From Streptomyces sp. S.PNR 29 (GTDB lineage Bacteria; Actinomycetota; Actinomycetes; Streptomycetales; Streptomycetaceae), in assembly GCF_030386795.1 (NCBI RefSeq), contig NZ_JANUQM010000009.1, positions 363,992 through 427,991 of the forward strand: a DNA stretch of 64,000 bases, written 5' to 3'. This document shows positions 33,438 to 42,169 of this stretch, one piece after another; position 1 is the stretch's first letter, and each line of letters opens with the position of its first letter. The translations under genes and the position numbers were made by a program. Under the pieces are notes generated by a model. That model did not search any database, was not told the origin of the DNA, and worked only from the letters and a program-made list of their open reading frames with translations.

Positions 33438-34922
33438 ATGAACCACGCCCGTCGCACCGGCGGCAGTTCCGGTCGCTTCCGCACGGACCGAGGCTCCGCA
33501 CGCTCGGCAGGCTCCGCCCGCGGCAGCCGCGGCCCACGAGCACGCTCCACCGCACGCCCGCAGGAATTCACCCTGCCGGTCACCCTCACCGCGCCCCTGC
33601 CGCCGGTCGAGACGTTCACCGAACTGGACCTGCCCGCACGTCTGCTGGCCGCGCTCGACGCGGAGGGCGTGACCGTGCCCTTCCCGATCCAGGCGGCCAC
33701 ACTGCCGAACGCGCTGGCCGGACGAGACGTGCTGGGCCGAGGGCGCACGGGCTCGGGCAAGACACTCGCCTTCGGACTGCCCGTGCTGGCCCGGCTGGAA
33801 GGGCAGCGCGCCCAGCCACGGCAGCCGCTCGCCCTCGTCCTCGTACCCACCCGGGAACTGGCCCAGCAGGTCACCGACGCGCTCACCCCCTACGCCCGTG
33901 CCCTGCGTCTGCGGCTCGCCACCGTGGTGGGCGGCATGGCGATCGGCCGCCAGGCCGGGGCGCTGCGCGCCGGCGCCGAGGTCGTCGTGGCGACCCCCGG
34001 CCGCCTCAAGGACCTCATCGAGCGCGGCGACTGCCGGCTGGACCAGGTTGCCGTCACCGTCCTCGACGAGGCCGACCAGATGGCCGACATGGGCTTCATG
34101 CCGCAGGTGACCGCACTGCTCGACCAGGTCGGTCCCGGCGGCCAGCGATTGCTGTTCTCGGCCACCCTGGACCGCAACATCGACCTCCTGGTGCGCCGCT
34201 ACCTCCACGACCCCGTGGTCCACTCGGTCGACCCGTCCGCGGGTGCCGTCAGCACCATGGAGCACCATCTGCTGCACGTGCACGACGCCGACAAGCACGC
34301 CACCGCGACGGAGATCGCCGCCCGCGACGGGCGAGTGATCATGTTCCTCGACACCAAGCACGCGGCCGACCGGCTGGCCAAGCACCTGCTGTCCGTCGGT
34401 GTGCGCGCCTCGGCGCTGCACGGCGGCAAGTCCCAGCCGCAGCGCAACCGGACGCTCGCCCAGTTCAAGGACGGCCAGGTCACGGTGCTGGTGGCGACCA
34501 ACGTCGCCGCCCGCGGGATCCACGTCGACGACCTCGACCTCGTCGTGAACGTCGACCCTCCCGGCGACCACAAGGACTACCTGCACCGCGGCGGCCGTAC
34601 GGCCCGCGCCGGGGAGTCCGGCACCGTCGTCACCCTCGTCCTGCCGCACCAGCGGCGCGCGATGGACCGCCTGATGGCCGACGCGGGCATCACCGCGCGT
34701 ACCGTCCGGGTCCGCCCGGGCGAGGCCGAACTGCAGCGCATCACCGGTGCCCGCACCCCGTCCGGCGTGCCCGTCACCCTCGCCGCACCGGTCACCGAGC
34801 AGAGCGAACGCACGGGATCCGCCCGCCGCGGCCGGAGGGGACGCGCCGCCGGGCGTGGTCGAGCCGGACGGACCACTCCCCGAAGCCGTCGCGCCACCCC
34901 GAACAACACGTCCACCCCCTGA
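33438..34922 (+). CDS. DEAD-box ATP-dependent RNA helicase
   Basis: This 494-aa protein contains the ordered helicase motifs: Q motif (PFPIQAATLP), I (GRTGSGKT), Ia (PTRELAQQ), Ib (TPGRL), II (DEAD), III (SAT), V (ATNVAARGIHVDDLD) and VI (HRGGRTARAG). Low-complexity, Arg/Gly-rich tails lie at both ends (first 40 and last 45 residues) and probably bind RNA. It follows the cold-shock gene and is likely cold-induced. AGGAAGG lies about 7 nt before ATG 33438. Confidence 0.95.
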   Translation: MNHARRTGGSSGRFRTDRGSARSAGSARGSRGPRARSTARPQEFTLPVTLTAPLPPVETFTELDLPARLLAALDAEGVTVPFPIQAATLPNALAGRDVLGRGRTGSGKTLAFGLPVLARLEGQRAQPRQPLALVLVPTRELAQQVTDALTPYARALRLRLATVVGGMAIGRQAGALRAGAEVVVATPGRLKDLIERGDCRLDQVAVTVLDEADQMADMGFMPQVTALLDQVGPGGQRLLFSATLDRNIDLLVRRYLHDPVVHSVDPSAGAVSTMEHHLLHVHDADKHATATEIAARDGRVIMFLDTKHAADRLAKHLLSVGVRASALHGGKSQPQRNRTLAQFKDGQVTVLVATNVAARGIHVDDLDLVVNVDPPGDHKDYLHRGGRTARAGESGTVVTLVLPHQRRAMDRLMADAGITARTVRVRPGEAELQRITGARTPSGVPVTLAAPVTEQSERTGSARRGRRGRAAGRGRAGRTTPRSRRATPNNTSTP

Positions 34923-34991
34923 CGCAGGTCGGGGAAGTGATCACCGGGCAGGCGGCCGGGACCAGTTGCCGCGTGCCCGTTCGCCGCGTGG

Positions 34992-35615
34992 TCAGAGGCC
35001 GGCCCGGTCCAGGGCGCTCTGCAGGGACTGCCGGTAGCCCGCGCTGGTGTACGTGGCGCCGGACACGGTGTCGATGTCCGCGCTCTGGGCCTGCAGCGTC
35101 TCCTGGTTGAGCCTGGGGACGGCCGTGGAGGAGATCTCCTTGCTCCGCGGCGTCTCGTCGGGGGACCGGACGGCGGTCGCCCCGGTGATCCTGCTGCCGG
35201 TGAGGGTGATCCGCACCTGGACCGGTCCGTACTTCGTCTCGGCCGTAGCCCCCGTCACGGTACGGGTGGTGGGGGCGGCCGAGGTGGCGGCCGAGGCGGT
35301 CTTCGGGGCGGAGGGGGTGCTGCTGCTCCTCGCGGGGGCGGCCGACGCCGAGTGCGACGGCGAAGCGCTCGGGGACGTGGCAGGGGCGCGCTTCTTCGCG
35401 GAACGCTTCGACGGCGAGGCGGTCGCGGACGGGGAGTGCGAGGACGCCGACGGGGACGGAGACCCGGTGGCCTGCGCCGTGATCCCGGCCGTGGGCTCGT
35501 CGGCCTTCGCGAGCGCCGGGTCCGTGGTCGGCTTCAGCGCGATCAGCAGCACGATGCCGGAGACGGTGCCGACGGCGGCCAGCAGCGCGCGGCGGAACGG
35601 ATGCTTCTTCCTCAC
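34992..35615 (-). CDS. Exported FMN-binding-domain protein
   Basis: This 207-aa protein has an N-terminal signal anchor (RRALLAAVGTVSGIVLLIAL), a long Ser/Pro/Ala linker (45-115) and an FMN_bind domain (about 120-207). The domain ends with SGATYTSAGY, where the last Thr of the SGATxT motif normally carries covalent FMN. It starts with GTG 35615, 45 bp downstream of the ferric reductase-like gene in the same direction. The two probably form an electron path from NAD(P)H to extracytoplasmic FMN. Confidence 0.9.
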   Translation of the reverse strand: MRKKHPFRRALLAAVGTVSGIVLLIALKPTTDPALAKADEPTAGITAQATGSPSPSASSHSPSATASPSKRSAKKRAPATSPSASPSHSASAAPARSSSTPSAPKTASAATSAAPTTRTVTGATAETKYGPVQVRITLTGSRITGATAVRSPDETPRSKEISSTAVPRLNQETLQAQSADIDTVSGATYTSAGYRQSLQSALDRAGL

Positions 35616-35660
35616 GGGAGGTCCAGCGCATGCGGAGTGGGAGGTGTCACGGGGCCGGCC

Positions 35661-37034
35661 TCAGAACTCGAAGGACTCGTGGTGGATGCGGCGGTGCGGC
35701 ACACCTGCCTCGCGGAGTGCGGCGTACGACTCCTCGGCCAGCCCCGGCGGACCGCACAGGTACACGTCGTGCCGGGCGATGTCCGGCAGGATCCTGCGCA
35801 GCGTCTTCCCGGTGATCGCCGGTCTTCGCCCCTCCGGGCTGTTGACCGCGTACAGCAACCGGGCGCCGCGTGCCTCCGCGATCGCCTCCAGTTCGTCCCG
35901 CAGCGCCAGCTCCTCGGCCGTCCGGGCCCGGTAGAGCAGCGTCAGGTCCCCGGGCGCGCCGGGCAGCGTCTCGAACAGGGCGCGCAGCGGAGTGATACCG
36001 GCGCCGCCCGCGAGCAGCAGCACCTTGCCGCGACTGCGGCGGGCGGCCGTCAACGCCCCGTACGGGCCTTCCGCCCACACCCGCGTGCCCGGCCGCAGCC
36101 CGGCCAGTGCCGCGCTGTGTCCGCCGACGGCCTTGACGGTGATCCGCAGCAGGTCGGGGCGGGGTGGCGCCGACAGTGAGTAAGGGTTGGCGCTCCACCG
36201 CAGCCCCTTGGTGAGGAACCGCCAGCGGAAGAACTGCCCCGCCTCGGCGTCCAGCCGGTGCAGCCGCCGGCCCCGGATCAGCACGGAGACCACGCCCGGC
36301 GCCTCCCGTACGACCGACTCGACGCGCATGCGGTGCCGGAGGTTGAGCCGCACCGGGGTGAGCACGCGGTACCACAGCAGCAGGACACCGACGGCGATGT
36401 ACAGGGTGTACCAGGCCGTACGGGCGGTGGGGTCACCGACGAACTCGCCGCCCGCGGCCAGTTGGTGCCAGAAGGCGAGGTAGACCGCGGCATAGGTGAG
36501 CAGGTGCAGGTGGTACCAGAGCTCGTAGCGCATGCGGCGCCGTACGGCACCGGCGGACACGAAGCCGACCAGGAGCAGCAGCAGTGTGCCGACGGCCGCT
36601 TCGATCATGTGCGGGTAGCCGGTGACGACGGAGAGTGTCTGCGCCACGACGCCGGTGTCCGCCTGGAGCGCGTACCCGTACAGGATCGACACGACGTGGG
36701 CGAGGGTCAGGGACAGCGCGTAGCGGCCGCTCGTGGCGTGCCAGCGCGCGACGCGGTCGGAACCGACCCGGCGTTCGAGGGCCGGGACGCGCGCCATCTG
36801 GGCGATCACCAGGGCGATCACATAGCCGGCGAGCAGTCCGGTGATGCGGCCCGCGTGCACCAGCCGGTCCGCGGTGGTCGCGGCCACCGCGGGGGTGTTG
36901 CGCCACCACAGCCACAGCACCGCGGCGGCGCCCGCCCAGGAGAGCACCAGCAGGGGTGCCGCGGGAGAGCGCCGGGGCCGGATCCGGCGCTGGGCCTGCC
37001 GTCTCCCCACCCGGCTGTGCTGGATGGTCTTCAC
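35661..37034 (-). CDS. Ferric reductase-like membrane flavocytochrome
   Basis: This 457-aa protein has about six membrane helices (residues 28-240). Paired His in the central helices (RWHATSGRYALSLTLAHVV; YELWYHLHLL...FWHQLA) fit haem b ligands of the ferric reductase domain. A C-terminal FAD/NAD reductase module follows with RWSANPYSLS (FAD), LLAGGAGITPLRAL (NAD) and VYLCGPPGL. It should pass electrons across the membrane, likely to the FMN-binding protein encoded next. GTG 37034 has GGAAGA about 7 nt upstream. Confidence 0.92.
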   Translation of the reverse strand: MKTIQHSRVGRRQAQRRIRPRRSPAAPLLVLSWAGAAAVLWLWWRNTPAVAATTADRLVHAGRITGLLAGYVIALVIAQMARVPALERRVGSDRVARWHATSGRYALSLTLAHVVSILYGYALQADTGVVAQTLSVVTGYPHMIEAAVGTLLLLLVGFVSAGAVRRRMRYELWYHLHLLTYAAVYLAFWHQLAAGGEFVGDPTARTAWYTLYIAVGVLLLWYRVLTPVRLNLRHRMRVESVVREAPGVVSVLIRGRRLHRLDAEAGQFFRWRFLTKGLRWSANPYSLSAPPRPDLLRITVKAVGGHSAALAGLRPGTRVWAEGPYGALTAARRSRGKVLLLAGGAGITPLRALFETLPGAPGDLTLLYRARTAEELALRDELEAIAEARGARLLYAVNSPEGRRPAITGKTLRRILPDIARHDVYLCGPPGLAEESYAALREAGVPHRRIHHESFEF

Positions 37035-37285
37035 ACATGTTCTTCCGTTCGCGTGCCTCGGTGCCCCGGCACCGTACACCGGCCGGATGGCCGAAAACCA
37101 TCGATGAAGACGGGGCCGTGCCTCTCGGAAGGAGCGCTCCGGGAAGGCCGCGCGAAGGCCCACTTCCCCGCATCTACCTAGTCCAGCGCACCGGGCGGGC
37201 CGGGCGTCACAGTCTCCGTGGTGCGGTGGCCACCGCATCCGTTTCGGACACATCCAGATAACGGCTGTGGCTACACTCGCCGCCC

Positions 37286-37585
37286 ATGCAGGAGCTCGGC
37301 CAGAAGACGAACCAGGAGAAATCGCATGGGCATCCATCGGACGCAGACGGCTTCGACAACCATGTGAAGACCACGTGGCGTGCTGCCGCATCCACCGCCG
37401 CCCGCGCCGCTGAACCAAGACCCTCCGCCGATGCGCGCGAGCCCGGACCGAGCTCCGGGGGCACTCCGGCGCCCCGGCGGACGGCAGCGGTTCGACGGCC
37501 CCGAGCCGTCCTGGCCGCCACCGTCTCCGGCCGAACAGCCGCCACTTTCCCTGTGATTAAGGTCACTGCGGGGAGCGTGGCGTGA
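37286..37585 (+). CDS. Possible small protein coupled to the NodB-GT2 gene (weak)
   Basis: A 99-codon frame starting MQELGQKTNQEKSHG ends in a TGA that overlaps the GTG start of the next gene by 4 bp, the usual sign of translational coupling. The product is Ala/Arg/Pro-rich with no recognisable fold and no strong ribosome site. It may only be leader sequence in the 550-bp gap between divergent genes. Confidence 0.3.
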   Translation: MQELGQKTNQEKSHGHPSDADGFDNHVKTTWRAAASTAARAAEPRPSADAREPGPSSGGTPAPRRTAAVRRPRAVLAATVSGRTAATFPVIKVTAGSVA

Positions 37586-39681
37586 GTCGTTCGGTACGAC
37601 GTCGGCACGCCCGTTCCCGCGAGCTCCGCGCCCACTGGCGGCTGCTGGCCCTGACCCTGTCCGTGGTCTTCGTCGTCCTGCTCTTCGAGGGCTGGACCAG
37701 CCATGAGGTCGATGCCGCCAAGACGCGACGCCCGTGCACCAGCCCCGTGCCCAGGGCCGTGGACGAGAGCGGGCCCGTTCTGCGCCGGGTCAGCGGCGAC
37801 AAGGTCGCGTCCTCGGCCATGCCCCGGGGCACCGTCGCGCTCACCTTCGACGGCGGCCCCGATCCCGTATGGACCCCGCGGCTGCTGGACCTGCTGCGCG
37901 AGCACCACGCGCACGCGACCTTCTTCCTCTTCGGCGCGCAGGCGGCACGTCATCCGGAACTGGTGCGGCGGATCCTCGCGGAGGGCCACGAAATCGGCTC
38001 GAACACGTACACAGGGGCTGACCTCGGCTCCTCGTCGCGCCTGCGCTCGGCGATGGAACTGACGCTCACCCAGAAGACCCTGGCGGGTACGGCCGGCATC
38101 CGCACCAACCTCCTGCGGATGCCGTTGACCACCCAGGTGGACACGCTGTGCGGCGCCGAGTGGACGGCGGCCCGGCGCGCCACCGCGGACGGCTATGTGC
38201 TGGTCGCCGCGGACCGGCCCGACCGCGATCCGGCACACGGCCTGGTCCGCCAGTTCAGCCAGACGGACCTGGCGTACCAGGAGACGAAGGACCTGCTCGG
38301 CAACCGGCACGCCAAACGGTTCACCACCGTGACCGACGCCCTCGGCATGCCCTCGGCCGACACACGGGTGACCGGCGTCGAACAGTGGCAGGGCAAAGCG
38401 CTGATCTGGGCCGCGACCACAGGTCACGCGTTCACGGACGCCATGACCTGGGTGCTGCTGACACTGGGCGTGCTGGGCGTGGTGCGGCTGGTGATGCTGA
38501 CCTTCTTCGCCCGTGCCCACGTCCGGCGCCTCACCCGCTTCCGCCCCGGCTCGCCCTGGCTGCGGGAGGTCAACGCACCGGTGACGGTGCTGGTCCCGGC
38601 GTACAACGAAGAGGCAGGCATCGAGTCCACCCTCCATTCGCTGCTCGCGTCCACGCACCCGTACCTGGAGGTCATCGTCATCGACGACGGCTCGACGGAT
38701 CAGACCGCGGACCTCGCCACCTGGATCGACGACCCCCGCCTGCGGGTGATCCGGCAGCCCAACTCGGGCAAGGCCGCCGCGCTCAACACGGGCCTGGCGA
38801 ACGCGTCGTACGACATCGTGGTGATGGTCGACGCCGACACCGTCTTCGAGCCCGACGCCCTGCACCGGCTCATCCAGCCGCTCGCGCATCCGGCCATCGG
38901 CGCCGTCAGCGGCAACACCAAGGTGGGCAACCGGCGCGGACTCCTCGGCAGATGGCAGCACCTGGAGTACGTCTTCGGCTTCAACCTCGACCGGCGGATG
39001 TTCGAGGTGCTGGAGTGCATGCCGACGGTTCCGGGAGCCATCGGCGCCTTCCGCCGGGACGCGCTCCTGGGAGTCGGCGGCGTCAGCGAGGACACCCTTG
39101 CCGAGGACACCGACCTCACGATGGCGCTGTGGCGGGCCGGCTGGCGGGTGGTCTACGAGGAGTCGGCCGTCGCCTGGACCGAAGTGCCCACCACGCTGCG
39201 ACAGTTGTGGCGGCAGCGCTACCGCTGGTGCTACGGCACGCTCCAGGCGATGTGGAAGCATCGCGGAGCCGTCCTCGAAGTGGGCCCCTCGGGACGCTTC
39301 GCCCGCCGCGGACTGACGTATCTGATGCTCTTCCAGGTGATCCTGCCGCTGATCGCCCCGGTCGTCGACCTCTTCGCGCTGTACGGAGTGCTCTTCCAGG
39401 ACCACGTGCAGTCGATGGCGGTGTGGCTCGCCTTCCTCACCCTCCAATTGATCTGTGCCGGTTACGCGTTGCGGCTCGACGGGGAGAGGTTGCGCGCCCT
39501 GTGGTCGATGCCGTTCCAGCTCTTCGTCTACCGGCAGTTGATGTATCTGGTCGTCATCCAGTCCGTGGTCGCCCTCCTGGGCGGCACCCGGCTGAAGTGG
39601 CAGCGCATGCAGCGCTCCGGGACGGCCGCCACCGAACAGCTGAGGCAGCCGGTCGCCGCACGGGAGCTGTCGTCGAGATGA
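37582..39681 (+). CDS. NodB-like domain fused to family 2 glycosyltransferase
   Basis: This 699-aa protein has a membrane helix (20-37) and a NodB-like domain (about 80-270). A second helix follows, then a processive GT2 domain (about 325-560) with VPAYNEE, IDDGSTD, MVDADT, AEDTDL and QRYRW, and three to four C-terminal membrane helices. The GT2 looks fully active, like hyaluronan/PNAG synthases. The NodB part is degenerate: TFDGGPD (88-94) lacks the second Asp, and EIGSNTYTGADL (137-148) lacks both metal-binding His. It forms an operon with the LCP gene 15 bp downstream. Confidence 0.93.
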   Translation: MSRSVRRRHARSRELRAHWRLLALTLSVVFVVLLFEGWTSHEVDAAKTRRPCTSPVPRAVDESGPVLRRVSGDKVASSAMPRGTVALTFDGGPDPVWTPRLLDLLREHHAHATFFLFGAQAARHPELVRRILAEGHEIGSNTYTGADLGSSSRLRSAMELTLTQKTLAGTAGIRTNLLRMPLTTQVDTLCGAEWTAARRATADGYVLVAADRPDRDPAHGLVRQFSQTDLAYQETKDLLGNRHAKRFTTVTDALGMPSADTRVTGVEQWQGKALIWAATTGHAFTDAMTWVLLTLGVLGVVRLVMLTFFARAHVRRLTRFRPGSPWLREVNAPVTVLVPAYNEEAGIESTLHSLLASTHPYLEVIVIDDGSTDQTADLATWIDDPRLRVIRQPNSGKAAALNTGLANASYDIVVMVDADTVFEPDALHRLIQPLAHPAIGAVSGNTKVGNRRGLLGRWQHLEYVFGFNLDRRMFEVLECMPTVPGAIGAFRRDALLGVGGVSEDTLAEDTDLTMALWRAGWRVVYEESAVAWTEVPTTLRQLWRQRYRWCYGTLQAMWKHRGAVLEVGPSGRFARRGLTYLMLFQVILPLIAPVVDLFALYGVLFQDHVQSMAVWLAFLTLQLICAGYALRLDGERLRALWSMPFQLFVYRQLMYLVVIQSVVALLGGTRLKWQRMQRSGTAATEQLRQPVAARELSSR

Positions 39682-39696
39682 TCAGGATGACTGGAG

Positions 39697-40971
39697 ATGG
39701 TTCGGCCCATGAGTGACCGGGAGACGCGGGCGCCCCGCTTGATCACGGGACAGGTCGTCACGGGACAGGTCTTCACGGGTGAGGTGGCCACAGGGGAGGT
39801 ACGGCCGTACGAGGCATACGGCCCCGGCCCGTACGAGGCATACGTCCCCGGCCCGTACGAGGAACGGCACCCGGGCCCGTACGGGGAACGGGGCCCGCAC
39901 ATATACGAGGAACCGCCCGCGCGCCCGTACGGTGAGCGGGCCCGCGGCGGCCACACCCACAGTGTCCGGCCCCCCTGGGTACGCCCCAGCCGGTGCCGCC
40001 GTCTCGTACGTCTGCTGACCCTCCTGCTCTGCGTCCTGTTCCTCACCGGCCTGGGCACCTACGGCTGGGCCGACTTCCGGCTCGACCGGTCGGTCGACCT
40101 CGGCGGCACCGGCCGGCCATCGCAGGGGAAGGGGACGACCTATCTCATCGTGGGCTCCGACAGCCGTGACGGACTGTCCGAGGAGACCAGGAAGGCGCTG
40201 CACGCCGGCGGTGGCGGAGGCGGCCGTACCGACTCGATGATGCTGCTGCACACCGGTGCCCACGGCACCACGATGGTGAGCCTGCCGCGCGACTCCTGGG
40301 TGACCCTCCCGTCGTATCTCGATCCGGACACCGGCAAGCGCTACCCGGCGGCGAAGAACAAGCTGAACGCGGCCTACTCCCTGGGCGGGCCCCGGCTGCT
40401 CGTCCGGACCGTCGAGCTGAACACCGGCCTGCGTGTCGACCATTACGCGGAGATCGGCTTCGCGGGATTCGTCGGTGTCGTGGACGCGGTCGGCGGTGTG
40501 CGGATGTGCGTGGACCGGGACATCCGGGATCCGAAGTCGGGACTGAACCTGAAGAAGGGCTGTCACAACCTGAACGGCAGCCAGGCGCTGGCGTTCGTCC
40601 GTCAGAGGCACCAGGAGGCGCAGGGCGACCTGGGGCGCTCCAGGAACCAGCGGAAGTTCCTCTCCGCCCTCGCGCACCAGGCCGCGACACCGGGCACCGC
40701 GCTCGATCCCTTCCGGACCTGGCCCGCCCTGAACGCGGCGCTGGACACCCTCGTCGTGGACAAGGACATGGAGCTGCCGACTCTGGTCTCCTTGTTCCAG
40801 GCGATGCGGAGCGTCTCCGGCGGCAGCGGCAAGCAGCTCAGCGTCCCCGTGTCCGATACCGATGTGCGCACGTCCAAGGGCACCGCCGTGCGGTGGGACG
40901 CCGCGAAGGCGCGGCAGCTCTTCACCGAGCTGAGGAACGACCGGCCGGTGGGCGTCGAGAAGAAGGGCTGA
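39697..40971 (+). CDS. LytR-CpsA-Psr (LCP) family cell-wall glycopolymer ligase
   Basis: This protein of about 424 aa has an N-terminal cytosolic tail with TGQV/TGEV repeats and then PGPYE/RPYGE repeats (residues 15-80). A membrane helix (about 104-125) and an extracellular LCP domain (145-400) follow, with LIVGSDSRDG, RTDSMMLLHT, VSLPRDSWV, KNKLNAAYSLGG and GSQALAFVRQRH. LCP enzymes transfer lipid-linked glycans to peptidoglycan. Its place after the GT2 gene suggests it attaches that polymer to the wall. ATG 39709 is an alternative start. Confidence 0.93.
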   Translation: MVRPMSDRETRAPRLITGQVVTGQVFTGEVATGEVRPYEAYGPGPYEAYVPGPYEERHPGPYGERGPHIYEEPPARPYGERARGGHTHSVRPPWVRPSRCRRLVRLLTLLLCVLFLTGLGTYGWADFRLDRSVDLGGTGRPSQGKGTTYLIVGSDSRDGLSEETRKALHAGGGGGGRTDSMMLLHTGAHGTTMVSLPRDSWVTLPSYLDPDTGKRYPAAKNKLNAAYSLGGPRLLVRTVELNTGLRVDHYAEIGFAGFVGVVDAVGGVRMCVDRDIRDPKSGLNLKKGCHNLNGSQALAFVRQRHQEAQGDLGRSRNQRKFLSALAHQAATPGTALDPFRTWPALNAALDTLVVDKDMELPTLVSLFQAMRSVSGGSGKQLSVPVSDTDVRTSKGTAVRWDAAKARQLFTELRNDRPVGVEKKG

Positions 40972-41014
40972 ACGGCCGGCGACAGCCCGCCCCGGGCGGT
41001 TCACCCCGATGCGG

Positions 41015-41055
41015 GGCGGCCGGGACCCCGCGCAGTGGGCGGGGCCCCGGCCGCC
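41015..41055. terminator. Long GC-rich hairpin after the LCP gene
   Basis: A 17-bp stem (41015-41031 with 41039-41055) has one mismatch and a 7-nt loop. It lies between the convergent LCP and CGNR genes. The rest of the gap (41056-41347) holds no supported gene. Confidence 0.75.
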
Positions 41056-41347
41056 GCCGGTCCCTCTCCGCGCCGCTCCCGGGGGGAGTCAAGGGCGGCA
41101 CGGAGAGAGGTGCGGAGGGATCGCGTCGTCGAGGTCCGACGGAGGGTTGCCGTCGACTTCTCGGGCGCGGACCTGCTACTCCTACAGCGCACCGCCGGCG
41201 TGAGACATCACGCCCGCCACTCGGCGACACGCCCCCGGGGGGGGGATCCCATGACGGAGTCCGCTCCCGGCCGGGAGAATGATCAACAGGCGTCCGCCCG
41301 TGCCCTTCGGATACTCCCGGCTCCCCTTCAGCTGCTGCCGCGGCGGC

Positions 41348-41902
41348 TCAGTGGGCGGGCGCGCTCTTCTTGCGGGCGCGGTAGGCGGCCGCCTTGATCT
41401 TGTTGCCGCAGGACTCCATCCCGCACCACTGCCGGCGCATGCCCCGCGAGCGGTCGATGTAGGTGCGGGTGCACTCCGGGTTGCCGCACTCCTTGAGCAG
41501 GGGCACGTCCGGCCCGCTCAGGAGCTCGATGGCGTGACGCGCCACCAGGGAGAGGGCTTCTTCCGGCGTCGCCTGCGTCCACCGTCCCGACGGAGTGAGC
41601 TGCGGCACCGCGGGCGGCTTGCGTGCCGCGTTGTTCACCACGGTCAGCGCCGCCCCGTCGTACTCCTCCCCGAGCCGGCGGGCGGTGATCAGCCGGTACA
41701 TGGCTTCCCGGACGGTCCTCGCCTGCTCGAGGTCGGCCTCCTGCCCGGGGGAGACCGCATCGACGATGCCGGACTCCACGTACCACGCGTTCAGCCTGTC
41801 CGGCGTCACGAACATCTCGAAGCGCGCCGAACGGCGTGCTCGCAGCGTGGCGGCGAAGTCGAGTGCCGGGTTTCCGCATACGAAGACATGATCGAGGTTC
41901 AC
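41348..41902 (-). CDS. ABATE/CGNR zinc-finger regulator
   Basis: This 184-aa protein has an N-terminal ABATE (stress-linked) domain with LDFAATLRAR. The C-terminal zinc finger CGNPECTRTYIDRSRG...WCGMESCGNK is followed by basic AAYRARKK. The final Arg of the CGNR signature is Lys here. Such proteins are predicted DNA-binding regulators. I chose GTG 41902, which begins VNLDHVFVCGNPALDF. Confidence 0.88.
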   Translation of the reverse strand: MNLDHVFVCGNPALDFAATLRARRSARFEMFVTPDRLNAWYVESGIVDAVSPGQEADLEQARTVREAMYRLITARRLGEEYDGAALTVVNNAARKPPAVPQLTPSGRWTQATPEEALSLVARHAIELLSGPDVPLLKECGNPECTRTYIDRSRGMRRQWCGMESCGNKIKAAAYRARKKSAPAH

Positions 41903-41948
41903 GTCACCATTCTGACAGGTGACTTTGGCGTCGGGCAAGAAATCCGGC

Positions 41949-42143
41949 TCAGAGGCCCAGGTCGGCGGCGAGGCACGCGAAGGACCTCCACGAGCCCTCT
42001 GGGTCGTGAGCGTATCGCGTCGGGTCGTGCGGCGTAGCCGCCCTCTCCTCGACCATGTCCTCGTGGCGGACCCGCTCGGGCAACCTGCCGAACCGCGCTC
42101 GGCGTGCCGCCGCGGCGCCGTCCGTGGTGTTCCGGCTTTCCAT
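41949..42143 (-). CDS. Small unknown protein downstream of the alpha/beta hydrolase
   Basis: This 64-aa protein starts MESRNTTDGAAAARRARFGR. It is supported by a strong AAAGGAG ribosome site 8 nt upstream of ATG 42143. It contains ATPHDPTRYAHDPEGSWR and no recognised domain. It follows the epoxide hydrolase-like gene by 26 bp, so it is probably co-transcribed. Confidence 0.7.
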   Translation of the reverse strand: MESRNTTDGAAAARRARFGRLPERVRHEDMVEERAATPHDPTRYAHDPEGSWRSFACLAADLGL

Positions 42144-42169
42144 GATCGGACTCCTTTCGCTCGCCGTGG

